Of a DNA stretch of 64,000 nucleotides, positions 47,979 through 59,814 are shown in pieces; the first letter of the stretch is position 1, and every line of letters begins with the position of its first letter. The notes beneath the pieces are model-generated. The model made no database searches. It saw only the letters and a list, made by a program, of their open reading frames with translations, and had not been told where the DNA came from. The stretch lies in assembly GCA_012729335.1 (NCBI GenBank), contig JAAYDJ010000028.1, forward strand, positions 1 to 64,000, read 5' to 3'. The position numbers and the translations under genes were made by a program. This stretch comes from Bacteroidales bacterium (GTDB lineage Bacteria; Bacteroidota; Bacteroidia; Bacteroidales; Prolixibacteraceae).

Positions 47979-49496
47979 TTATCGCTTCCGGATCTTTTCT
48001 GTAAACTGGGAAATCAACCTCTTCTCATCCACGCATAATCCAAAAAGAAATGTACTTCCGGCCATGGTGCATAGCGAAAGCCCAAATGTGCCTAAAAAAC
48101 TCCAACTGGTATTCAATAAACGAGAATAAGCATAACAAATTGAAATTGTTAAGAGAGTAGGTGTTAAAAGTCTAAGAAAAACCCTGCTAACAAAACCGTC
48201 AACGGATAATCCGGCTGTCACATGTAAAAAAGGAAGACGCGCAATGGCACAAACCATTTCAAAAAAAACATAACCAATCATCACTGATACTACTGGCAAA
48301 CCAAAATACAAGCATATCAAAGCCACAGGAACCGTCAATAATTTAATAGTATTAATAATTAAAGAATAACTCCTGATATCACCAATAGCCTTATTTGCAG
48401 TGATTAAACCTGAAGTCAACTGGTCAATCAGATTACTAAGCAGAATAAACTGACAGAACATAACGGCATGATCCGGAACCTCTTTGAGCCACAGCGATAA
48501 TAATGACCTCATTTCAATTATTCCGGGAATTGTAATGATGGCCATAAGAATGAACGAGAATTTGCTGGAAATTTCAGATAGACGTAACATTTTATTCCGG
48601 TCACCTGCCCCTTCTGCTTTAATAATTTGTGGATTGATTGCATTTCTCAGGGAAGTAGAAAGGAAACTCAACTGTCCTGAAACTGTAAGGGACAACCCAT
48701 AAGCGGCATTCATGGCTGCACCGAAAAACTTGTTGAGGACGATGGCAATCCCCTGTGTTCTACCTACGATACAACCCGTACTGTAGATCGTCCATCCCAT
48801 GAAGAAAAACATGTCTAAAAAAATGCGCTTTTTAAAAGAAAAGAGTCTCACGCCTGTGGTTTCTGGATATTTCCTTTTACTGTACAAATAATATAGTAGA
48901 TAATTCAAAGCCTGAACAGAAACCACTAAAATAGCATACAACTTCAAGCGATCAACCGAAAACCATGTTAAGGAAAGGGCAATGGGAATCTTAAGAAGAG
49001 TATCAACCAGTTGAACAACCGTGGCAAATAATATGTTTTCATGTGCAATCAAAGTGGCCAGGTAAGGAGTTGACTGCATTGTAAAAAAAAGAGAGACGAG
49101 CATGCAATAATAAACCCAAATGGCAGCCTCCATCCTGGTTGCCGGGATATTCAGAATCCCCCTGAACAGCAGAGGTTTTATAGCAACTAATATAACGATG
49201 AGAAGTATGCTGATTAAGAGTTGGGTAACCACACTATTGTTAAATATGCTCCTTTGCATAGAGATATCATCTCTCCCCTGATGGAAGGAGAGATAACGCT
49301 GGGTTGTCCCCGAAAGCGACGACTGGATGAAGGACAACATAGCTACTACGCCACCAACAACCGCGTATATTCCGTAATTCTCCACGCCAAGGGCATCAAG
49401 AATAAGCCGGGTAACATACAACGACACCAGGACTGAAACGACATTCCTGACATATTGTATGCCGGTGTTATATATTACACGTGTTGATGAATTCAT
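47979..49496 (-). CDS. polysaccharide flippase (Wzx/MATE-like)
   Basis: 505 aa polytopic; RLILDALGVENYGIYAVVGGVVAMLSFIQSSLSGTTQRYLSFHQG. Confidence 0.92.
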   Translation of the reverse strand: MNSSTRVIYNTGIQYVRNVVSVLVSLYVTRLILDALGVENYGIYAVVGGVVAMLSFIQSSLSGTTQRYLSFHQGRDDISMQRSIFNNSVVTQLLISILLIVILVAIKPLLFRGILNIPATRMEAAIWVYYCMLVSLFFTMQSTPYLATLIAHENILFATVVQLVDTLLKIPIALSLTWFSVDRLKLYAILVVSVQALNYLLYYLYSKRKYPETTGVRLFSFKKRIFLDMFFFMGWTIYSTGCIVGRTQGIAIVLNKFFGAAMNAAYGLSLTVSGQLSFLSTSLRNAINPQIIKAEGAGDRNKMLRLSEISSKFSFILMAIITIPGIIEMRSLLSLWLKEVPDHAVMFCQFILLSNLIDQLTSGLITANKAIGDIRSYSLIINTIKLLTVPVALICLYFGLPVVSVMIGYVFFEMVCAIARLPFLHVTAGLSVDGFVSRVFLRLLTPTLLTISICYAYSRLLNTSWSFLGTFGLSLCTMAGSTFLFGLCVDEKRLISQFTEKIRKR

Positions 49497-49611
49497 ATTA
49501 AACTCAGGATTTCCTTTTTTCTGAATATCAACTCCAACCTGGGGAAAGGATTATTAGTGCTCTGGACCAGCTTACCTATTGGTTTAATGACATTTAGCAA
49601 CAAGATTCATT

Positions 49612-49797
49612 CTAAAAAAACCAGAGCGGACCGAGGATGGTCTGCTCGTAAAAAGTGACGATCTCCCGCTTGATGTACATCTCCAGAAGGTCGCGGTACT
49701 GCCAGATCTCCTTCAGATTCAGGTGAAAAAGCGATTCCCTTGGCTTTATCTCCAGCGTCCAGCCCGTTTCATTTTCTACATTATTTTGATTGTTCAT
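49612..49797 (-). pseudogene. truncated N-terminal remnant of an ABC-2 polysaccharide export permease (Wzm-like)
   Basis: 61 aa ending ...NLKEIWQYRDLLEMYIKREIVTFYEQTILGPLWFF*, then unrelated sequence with stops. Confidence 0.75.
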
Positions 49798-49857
49798 TCT
49801 ATGCTCACTTTTAACAGCTCCGCCTGGTCAGTCCCATTCACGCCAACCCCTCATCCC

Positions 49858-49897
49858 CTTAGTCTCTTAGTCTCTTAGTCTCTTAGTCTCTTAGTCT
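49858..49897. repeat. 8-bp tandem repeat (CTTAGTCT x5)
   Basis: Perfect units at 49858, 49866, 49874, 49882 and 49890. Confidence 0.97.
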
Positions 49898-52665
49898 CAT
49901 TTTATCCCTCCCGGGGGTGGGAATTGCGGCCGGGTCTCCATCTGCTTACAGAACCGGTTGTAATTCGTGGTGCCGTCCTTGTCCCCCTTCTCCATGGCCT
50001 CCCGGAAGTACCTGCAGGCCTCCTCCTTATTCCCCATACTGTATGCATTGACTCCCAAGAGGTTCAAAAGGTTGGGACGTACCAATCCCTGTTCCAGAAG
50101 ATACTGAAGATCTTCGTTGCTTTTTTTGTAATCGCGCAGGTTGTAATAGCTGAACGCCCTGTATTCCCTGGCTTCGAGGTAATCGGGTTTTTGTGCCAGG
50201 ATATCGCTGAAAAGACGTATGGCCTCCTGGTGCCTTTTCCCGCGGAAGGCTTCCAGGGCCTGGTCAAAGTTCTCCTTGTAGAGGGAGATCACCACTTTGC
50301 GGTCGATATAGGTTTTCTGCCTGCGCACCACCGAATCGCGGGGAAAATGCTCAAAGGCGGTATTGGCCACCTCAGAAGCCTTATCCAGCTTGCCAATCCG
50401 GTCATAAAATCCCGGGGCAAACTTCAGGGCATCAGGATCCAGGGGATGCCGCTCCAGATATCCGGCTACCATCTCCTCCGCTTCCCCTCCTCTTTCCTGC
50501 TGAATCAGGTTATTGGCCATTACACTGATATTCCTGAAATTGTTTGGTTTTATCTCGTAGACTTTCTGCGAATAGTAAAGAGAACTGTCGGGCATCTTCA
50601 GTTCATTATAAGCCATGGACAGAAAATACTCGGGCCGGCTGTCCCACGGACTTGATTTATCTTTTTTCAGAAGGTCGATGGCCTCCCGGTAGCGTTTTTC
50701 ATTCAGCAGGAAACGGGCTTTTTGCACGGCAATGGGTTCTGCTTCTCCATTCAGGTTGGGAATGGACGGAAAACCCACCAGGAATTTATCTGCCGGCGAG
50801 GTCAGCTTCTTGCGCATGATCTCCTGCTTGACGATCCGCTGCAGTTTCAGCGACTGAAAATTCTGGACCAGCACCCAGGTGGCAGCCATCTGCACCAAAA
50901 CGAAAAAACCAAGGGTGAAGTACCGCATTGCCGGGGACACAGAAATCCCCTCACCCGGAACGCTATCCTTTCCCTGCAGAAGCCTGCCCAACCATGGAGC
51001 CCGCAAGGCCAGGACCTCAGCATCAGCGTCCTCCTCCCCCCTGTTGTTTTTCCCGGCCAGAAACAGGCTGGTCAGGGCAATCCCGGTTCCGGCAATCAGG
51101 GCAAACAAAGACTGGATCTCGGGCCGGTCATGGGGAAAGTTGAAAAAGGCATCGAAACTGTAGGCAAAAAGACCCAAGGCCGGCAGGAACAGCAATTCCA
51201 CAGTCAACGGGGTGCCTTTCTTCAAAAAAAGGAAAAGGAACTTCCCGAAGAGCAACAGAAAAATGGAGAGGAAAAGCAACCCTCCGAAAATCCCTGTTTC
51301 CGCCGGAATCTCAATAAAATCGTTGTGTACTTTATACTGGTAAATATAATCTTTGCTGGTCTGGTTCTCGATTTTCAGGATGGCCACTTTCCAGTTGCCT
51401 GCGCCGACCCCCAGCAGAGGACTCTCGCGAATCAGCTGAAAGGAGCGTTTCCAGGCGGTAAGACGCTTGTTGGCAGAATCTTCCTCCCCGCTGATGGTCG
51501 ACAACCGTCCGGCCACACTGGTTTTGCTCCTCATCTTCGTCTCACCCCCCTTGCTTTGCCGGGAACCGCTCTCCCTCGTCCTTTCTGTGGCCCGACCGAC
51601 ACCTCCTTCCAGCGCCGAAGAAGACCCTTCCAGGTGGCTACTCCCCGAAAGTGCGGAATCTCCTTCAGGAACACCCCCGGAAGCATCGGAAGTATCCTGC
51701 TCCTGAACTTCGCCGGAAACGCCATCTTCAGAAACCGGAGGATTCACCGGGGCAGCCGTATCGTCACTCCTCTCCTGTACTACAGGGGCAGGAGTTCGCT
51801 GAGCCGGTTTGGGATACCAGTTCGATTCTACAAAGGAGAAGGTTCCCAGGGCGACCAGTAAAAAACCCACCAGCCACACACCATCCCACAAATATCGCTT
51901 TTCTCTTTTCTGGAGGAAACCAATCCCCTGGTAGGCCAAAAGCACCAGCACCAATGCAAACACCCCCAGGTAAAAAGCACGGGCACTCATGAAAAAGACG
52001 GCCAAAATGGCCAGGGGGATGGCCGTCATCCCCAACACCCGCCACCCCTTCTGCCGGAAAAGCATCAGCCACACGGCAAAGGGAATCTTGATAAACAAGG
52101 CGGCAGCCAGGATATTCTTGTTCGAATAACCCGACTTCACTTTCAGGATATGCCGGAAGGTCCCCTCTTCAATCATCTCCTGGATATCACTATACACCAG
52201 GATACTTTCGTAGATCAGCAGCAAGGTCATGGCCCCGGAGAGATACAGGAGGCCCCTGCGTTCCGCCATCACCAGCACCGACACCAGATAGGTCGCAGAA
52301 AATATCGTGAATGCCTTGCTGAAGTATAGCACCGACTCGGTCACATTCACCGACTTGACAAAAGAGAGCAAACTGACCACCATCAACAAGGTATAGGCCA
52401 CTCCCATGGCATTCCCGAAGAAGCCAAAATACCAGCCCTGACGGGTTTTCACATCTTTCCGCGAAAACAGAAAGGCAAAGGTCACCAGATTAAGCAGCGC
52501 CAGGGCCAGGAATTTGGGCCCGTTGGAATCATAGGTGTTCATATTGGGTGTGAACACCGTGAGATAACCATACAAAATCAGCAGGACAACGTGGATCAGC
52601 TTTACCGGGTCTTTGGGGACCTCTTTCACGGCATGATGTCCCTTTTTGGGTACAGATCGGGCCAT
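49897..52665 (-). CDS. O-antigen ligase/polymerase-family protein with TPR C-terminus
   Basis: 922 aa; multi-TM, SPLLGVGAGNWKVAI...YKVHNDFIEIPAETGIFGGLLF; C-terminal TPR-like repeats. Confidence 0.88.
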   Translation of the reverse strand: MARSVPKKGHHAVKEVPKDPVKLIHVVLLILYGYLTVFTPNMNTYDSNGPKFLALALLNLVTFAFLFSRKDVKTRQGWYFGFFGNAMGVAYTLLMVVSLLSFVKSVNVTESVLYFSKAFTIFSATYLVSVLVMAERRGLLYLSGAMTLLLIYESILVYSDIQEMIEEGTFRHILKVKSGYSNKNILAAALFIKIPFAVWLMLFRQKGWRVLGMTAIPLAILAVFFMSARAFYLGVFALVLVLLAYQGIGFLQKREKRYLWDGVWLVGFLLVALGTFSFVESNWYPKPAQRTPAPVVQERSDDTAAPVNPPVSEDGVSGEVQEQDTSDASGGVPEGDSALSGSSHLEGSSSALEGGVGRATERTRESGSRQSKGGETKMRSKTSVAGRLSTISGEEDSANKRLTAWKRSFQLIRESPLLGVGAGNWKVAILKIENQTSKDYIYQYKVHNDFIEIPAETGIFGGLLFLSIFLLLFGKFLFLFLKKGTPLTVELLFLPALGLFAYSFDAFFNFPHDRPEIQSLFALIAGTGIALTSLFLAGKNNRGEEDADAEVLALRAPWLGRLLQGKDSVPGEGISVSPAMRYFTLGFFVLVQMAATWVLVQNFQSLKLQRIVKQEIMRKKLTSPADKFLVGFPSIPNLNGEAEPIAVQKARFLLNEKRYREAIDLLKKDKSSPWDSRPEYFLSMAYNELKMPDSSLYYSQKVYEIKPNNFRNISVMANNLIQQERGGEAEEMVAGYLERHPLDPDALKFAPGFYDRIGKLDKASEVANTAFEHFPRDSVVRRQKTYIDRKVVISLYKENFDQALEAFRGKRHQEAIRLFSDILAQKPDYLEAREYRAFSYYNLRDYKKSNEDLQYLLEQGLVRPNLLNLLGVNAYSMGNKEEACRYFREAMEKGDKDGTTNYNRFCKQMETRPQFPPPGGIK

Positions 52666-52843
52666 TTGAAATGATAATTAGGTTTCCCCACAAATCTAAA
52701 GATTTTTTTCGCTGCACGGCATCAGCCCGGGGATTTATCTGACCCGGACAAACACGTCTGCAAATATGTAAAACAGACCTTATTGATCGCCCTGACGGCC
52801 ACGCCAATACCCCTGCATGCATTTTAGCGCAGCGATCACAGAG

Positions 52844-53100
52844 GATAACCTGTAGATATGAGATTACTATACACTGGCAAATATGATGGTGCAGCCAGGG
52901 ATTAAAATGCACCACCAACGACGATGCAATAGCCGGGGGTTAACATGCACCACCAACGACGATGCAGCAGCCGGGGATTAACATGCACCACCAATGAAGA
53001 TGTAGCTTCCGGGGATTACTGCATTGGGGCAAAAAAGGTGCAGCAGCACGGGATTACATTACACCACCAAAGATGAAGCAATCGCAGGTGATTACAGCGC
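52844..53100. repeat. 38-bp tandem repeat (about 5-6 copies)
   Basis: Unit GACGATGCAGCAGCCGGGGATTAACATGCACCACCAAC in phase at 52882, 52920, 52958, 52996, 53034 and 53072; degenerate copy about 52844-52881. Confidence 0.92.
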
Positions 53101-53904
53101 GTGTACAAAAATGAAGGTATTATTGGGGAAGCGCTCATGGATTCCCTGCGGGAGCGCCCTGAAGAGGCCGTAAACCGCAGAACCGCTGCCCGACATGGAG
53201 GCATAGAGGGCACCCTGCCGGTACAACTCCTCTTTAATTTCACCTATCTCAGGGAACATCCGGAAGACCGGCTCCTCAAAGTCGTTGACCAGCAAACCCT
53301 TCCATCTCTCCGCGGGCTGTTGCACGATCTCCCGCACGGAAATCTCCGGCTGCCGGGGCGTGATGGACTGGTACGCCTTTCCTGTATGGACATGCACCGG
53401 AGGTTTCACCAGAACCAGATGGAATTCTGAGAGATCCACCTCTGCGGGGGAAAGGATATTGCCTGTTCCGGTGGCAAAAGAGGGCGTGTTCCTGATGAAG
53501 AAAGGACAATCGGCTCCCAGTTTTCCGGCCTCAACTTCCAGTTCCTCCTGACTCAGTGCGAGTCCGAAGAGTTCGTCAACCATCTTCAGCATAAAAGCCG
53601 CATCGGCCGACCCCCCTCCCAATCCGGCCCCCGAAGGAATCACCTTGTGCAGGCGAATGACTACCGGCGGAAGACCAAACCGCTCCTCCAGCAACCGCCA
53701 CGCCTTCACCACCAGGTTCTCCTCCATCGGTCCGTCAATGGCCAGTCCGGTAGCCCTGAAGGAGAAGGTCTCCCCCCGGATCACCTCCAGCACATCACAC
53801 AGGGGAACGGGATAAAACACCGTCTCCAGGTTGTGATAACCATCGCTGCGGCGCTCCGTCACCGACAATCCCAGGTTAATTTTTGCATTTGGAAACTCTA
53901 CCAT
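53092..53904 (-). CDS. ispE: 4-diphosphocytidyl-2-C-methyl-D-erythritol kinase
   Basis: 270 aa GHMP kinase; NAKINLGLSVTERRSDGYHNLETVFYPV, IPSGAGLGGGSADAAFML, SMSGSGSAVYGLF. Confidence 0.96.
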   Translation of the reverse strand: MVEFPNAKINLGLSVTERRSDGYHNLETVFYPVPLCDVLEVIRGETFSFRATGLAIDGPMEENLVVKAWRLLEERFGLPPVVIRLHKVIPSGAGLGGGSADAAFMLKMVDELFGLALSQEELEVEAGKLGADCPFFIRNTPSFATGTGNILSPAEVDLSEFHLVLVKPPVHVHTGKAYQSITPRQPEISVREIVQQPAERWKGLLVNDFEEPVFRMFPEIGEIKEELYRQGALYASMSGSGSAVYGLFRALPQGIHERFPNNTFIFVHAL

Positions 53905-53908
53905 AAAA

Positions 53909-54158
53909 GAATCTTGAATCTTGAGTCTTGAATAGTGGAATACTGAATATCATTCTCCAATGGAGAACCCGCTCTTCTTGCTCAACCATTATAATATCTT
54001 AACCTACAGCAACATAGGACTCTATACACTAACGTTCAAGATTCCCGACTCCTCCATTCAGGATTCCAGACTCTCTCATTCCAGATTCAAGACTCAAGAT
54101 TCCCTCATTCAAGATTCGAGACTCAAGATTCCCTCATTCCAGATTCAAGATTCCAGAT

Positions 54159-54180
<22 letters not shown>
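53909..54180. repeat. GANTC-core heptamer arrays in opposite orientations
   Basis: 53909-53950 GAATCTT GAATCTT GAGTCTT...; 54035-54180 ...CAAGATT CCAGATT CAAGACT... (reverse complement family). Confidence 0.93.
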
Positions 54181-57038
<2,858 letters not shown>

Positions 57039-57247
57039 ATGTTCAAATAATTATTTGTTGTCCTAAATCTTCGTGTATTTATGGGCAATGCCAAAGCCAC
57101 TCACTTGATGGTCAGGCCCTTTCACTGCACATACCAGGGCTTTCTCCGGATCAGGAGGTGCCGTCATGGGCAGCGAAATTACGCGCCCCGCACCTCAAAA
57201 AGAATGATTTTGTTCAGCCGGAATCATTTTATTCATTACCATCCCTG

Positions 57248-57886
57248 TCAAACCAGAAAGGGATTCTCCGATTTTTCAAGCCCGATGGTCGTTTCGGGGC
57301 CATGACCGGGCCACACCGTGGTCTCCTCCGGAAGTGTCAGGAGTTTCCCGCGGATGGCGGCAATCAGCTGGTCATAATCGCCACCCGGAAGGTCGGTCCG
57401 CCCGATGCTCCTCCGAAACAGCACATCTCCTGCGAGCAGAAATCCCCCTTCGCGGGAGTAAAAGGTCACATGACCCGGCGAATGACCCGGAATGTGTATC
57501 ACCTCCAGCGTGGAATGCCCGAAATGAAAGATCTCTCCCTCAGATAGATAACTGTCCGCAGGAGACACTTCCCCCATCCGGAAGCCGAAGGTTGCGGCCT
57601 GGCGGGGCGCCTGCGACAGCCAGAACGCGTCTCCCTCATGGCAGTAAAAGGGAATTCCCAGCTCCCCGCGAAGCCGTTCCACCCCCAGCAAATGGTCGAA
57701 ATGACAGTGGGTATTGACCAGCGCTACTGGTTTGAGGCCTTGCGCCGACAGGTATTCGCCCAGCACCGTATACTCTTCCGTATAGTAAAAACCGGCATCC
57801 ACCACGATGCACTCCCCGGTTTCATCGGAAACCACATAGCTGTTCTCCTGCAGCGGGTTGACTATAAACCTCTTCATTGTAATCAT
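57248..57886 (-). CDS. MBL-fold metallo-hydrolase (glyoxalase II-like)
   Basis: 212 aa; NTHCHFDHLLG, HIPGHSPGHVTFY, GDVLFRRSIGRTDLPGGD. Confidence 0.94.
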   Translation of the reverse strand: MITMKRFIVNPLQENSYVVSDETGECIVVDAGFYYTEEYTVLGEYLSAQGLKPVALVNTHCHFDHLLGVERLRGELGIPFYCHEGDAFWLSQAPRQAATFGFRMGEVSPADSYLSEGEIFHFGHSTLEVIHIPGHSPGHVTFYSREGGFLLAGDVLFRRSIGRTDLPGGDYDQLIAAIRGKLLTLPEETTVWPGHGPETTIGLEKSENPFLV

Positions 57887-58039
57887 CGGCTCTCTTCATT
57901 TTTTACTGACGCTCTGTGCCGGACTGGTTTCAGGATTGCGATCCCAACCGGGTACTGCCCATGCAGCGCCAGGCAGAATAATTTTGGTTCCTGGGAGCAT
58001 GACAGGCTATCCCTGTTACTTCAGTATTGCGCTTCACCT

Positions 58040-58690
58040 TCAATTGACCACGCCCCTGAGCAGGGGCACAAAGACAAATCCGCCATGCTTCCCGGTTTCA
58101 AATTCCGTTTCGCCGGTGCGGGTCACCACCACCATTTCCTGGTGCCGGTCGGGGCCCACGGGAATGACCATCCTTCCGCCGATGACCAGCTGGGTCTTCA
58201 GCTCCTCCGGAACAGAGGTCGCCCCGGCGGTGACGATGATCCTGTCGAAAGGGCCATAGGTGGGTAATCCCCGGAAGCCATCCCCGAAATGGAAGGCAGG
58301 GTGGTAGCCCAATTCGGGCAGAAGCTGGCTGGCTTTCACAAACAGCTCTTTCTGCCGCTCAATGGTGTGTACCTTGGCCCCCATCTCACAGAGAACGGCC
58401 GCCTGGTATCCCGAACCGGTGCCCACTTCCAGCACCTTGCACTGGGGCTCCACCATGAGTAATTCGGTCTGAAAGGCCACGGTATAGGGCTGCGAAATGG
58501 TCTGCCCCGCCCCGATGGGAAAGGCCTGGTCCTTATAGGCAAAATTGAGGAAGGTGCTCTCCATGAAAGCATGGCGGGGGACCTTCCCGATGGCGGCCAA
58601 CACCCGCTCATCCCTGATCCCCTTGATCTTCAGTGCATCAACAAGGCGCCTGCGCAACCCCTGATGGCGCGGATTCTCACTCCAGGTCAT
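58040..58690 (-). CDS. pcm: protein-L-isoaspartate O-methyltransferase
   Basis: 216 aa; GQTISQPYTVAFQTELL, VLEVGTGSGYQAAVLCEMGAKVHTIER. Confidence 0.95.
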   Translation of the reverse strand: MTWSENPRHQGLRRRLVDALKIKGIRDERVLAAIGKVPRHAFMESTFLNFAYKDQAFPIGAGQTISQPYTVAFQTELLMVEPQCKVLEVGTGSGYQAAVLCEMGAKVHTIERQKELFVKASQLLPELGYHPAFHFGDGFRGLPTYGPFDRIIVTAGATSVPEELKTQLVIGGRMVIPVGPDRHQEMVVVTRTGETEFETGKHGGFVFVPLLRGVVN

Positions 58691-58838
58691 TCAAAACGGT
58701 TTGCCGCAAAGGTAATGGAAAAACATTGGGTTTTCCCGCCAAAGGATATGGCCCGGCGACAATCCTTATTAACACGCCGGGTTAATAAGTTATTCCCCTC
58801 CGGAACGGCCAAAGCCCATTTATGGCTATTTTTGTCTT

Positions 58839-59708
58839 ATGCTGAATGTAGGTTTGATCGGAAGCATGACTTCGGTAGTGAGCCATGCCCGGAATCTGAA
58901 GAATACCAGTGGGATCAGGATCCTCGGCAAATCCTCGGTAGGAATGCCGGAAGGGCCCGGGGTTGCAGTCCCCGACATCCCCGAGTACAACCGGCGGGAA
59001 CTGGTCGAAGCCGCCGACCTGCTCCTGGTTGACCGCTCCTCCCTGTTATTCCCTGATCTGCTGAAACTGGCCATCAGAAGAAATACCCACCTTTTCTTCA
59101 CCGATTTCCCCGACCTCACTGCTGAGGAATGTGCCGATCTGCTCAAACTGGCCGATGAAGCCCAAACCCTGGTCAGGATACATAATCCCCTGCTCAGGGC
59201 TCCCCTGACAGGCCGGTTGGCCACCTTCTGGCAGGAACCCGCCTGCATCTCCCTCCAGGAGAGCTTCCCCGTGATCCCTGACAAAAAACCTCTGCTCATA
59301 CGATACCTCTATTACGCGGTGGCCCTCTTTAACGCCAGGCCCCAAAAAATAAGGGTCGCCGGTGTGCCCCGCGAAGAAAACGGCCACCTTTTCATCAACA
59401 TCAGGTTCGACTACCCTACCTGGTCCACCTTCAACATCGACCTCCTCCTTTCCGCCCCCGAGACCAGCATCCTCAGAGCAGCACTCCCCGGGAAGTACCT
59501 CGAGGGAAACAACCTCACCGGAAAAGGCTCTCTCAACCATAAGGAAATCACCCCTCCCTTGCAGCCCGTCAATGAAGAGGAAGCCTTCGTCAGACTGTTT
59601 GACGAAGAGGGATGGTACCGCCATTCCGACCTCCCGGCCTATAACACCACCCTTTCCATGCTCAATGATCTCCTCCGGAAAATCGAACTTTATACCCCTT
59701 GGGGCTAA
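58839..59708 (+). CDS. hypothetical protein with Rossmann-like N-terminus (degenerate Gfo/Idh/MocA-like?)
   Basis: 289 aa; MLNVGLIGSMTSVVSHARNLKNTSGIRILG...; ORF open over full length in a GC-rich region; adjacent to a sugar transferase. Confidence 0.75.
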   Translation: MLNVGLIGSMTSVVSHARNLKNTSGIRILGKSSVGMPEGPGVAVPDIPEYNRRELVEAADLLLVDRSSLLFPDLLKLAIRRNTHLFFTDFPDLTAEECADLLKLADEAQTLVRIHNPLLRAPLTGRLATFWQEPACISLQESFPVIPDKKPLLIRYLYYAVALFNARPQKIRVAGVPREENGHLFINIRFDYPTWSTFNIDLLLSAPETSILRAALPGKYLEGNNLTGKGSLNHKEITPPLQPVNEEEAFVRLFDEEGWYRHSDLPAYNTTLSMLNDLLRKIELYTPWG

Positions 59709-59728
59709 AACATAAAGTTTTACTTTTG
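59699..59728 (+). promoter_or_regulatory. Bacteroidota-type promoter upstream of the sugar transferase
   Basis: TTG-N19-TACTTTTG matching TTG-N17-23-TAnnTTTG. Confidence 0.6.
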
Positions 59729-59814
59729 CGGCAATATTTCCGGGCCAGTTCCGTTCTATGAACAAAACCGGCTTTGAACAGTTTTAGGGACGGAACGTAA
59801 CCTGACGCAAGGGC

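Noticed and set aside
49612-49797. 61-aa ORF as an intact small gene
   Set aside because: Sequence matches only the N-terminus of Wzm-like permeases and stops where the first TM helix should start; treated as a remnant.
52844-53100. CRISPR array
   Set aside because: 38-bp units are contiguous with no unique spacers, units diverge progressively, and no cas genes are present in the window.
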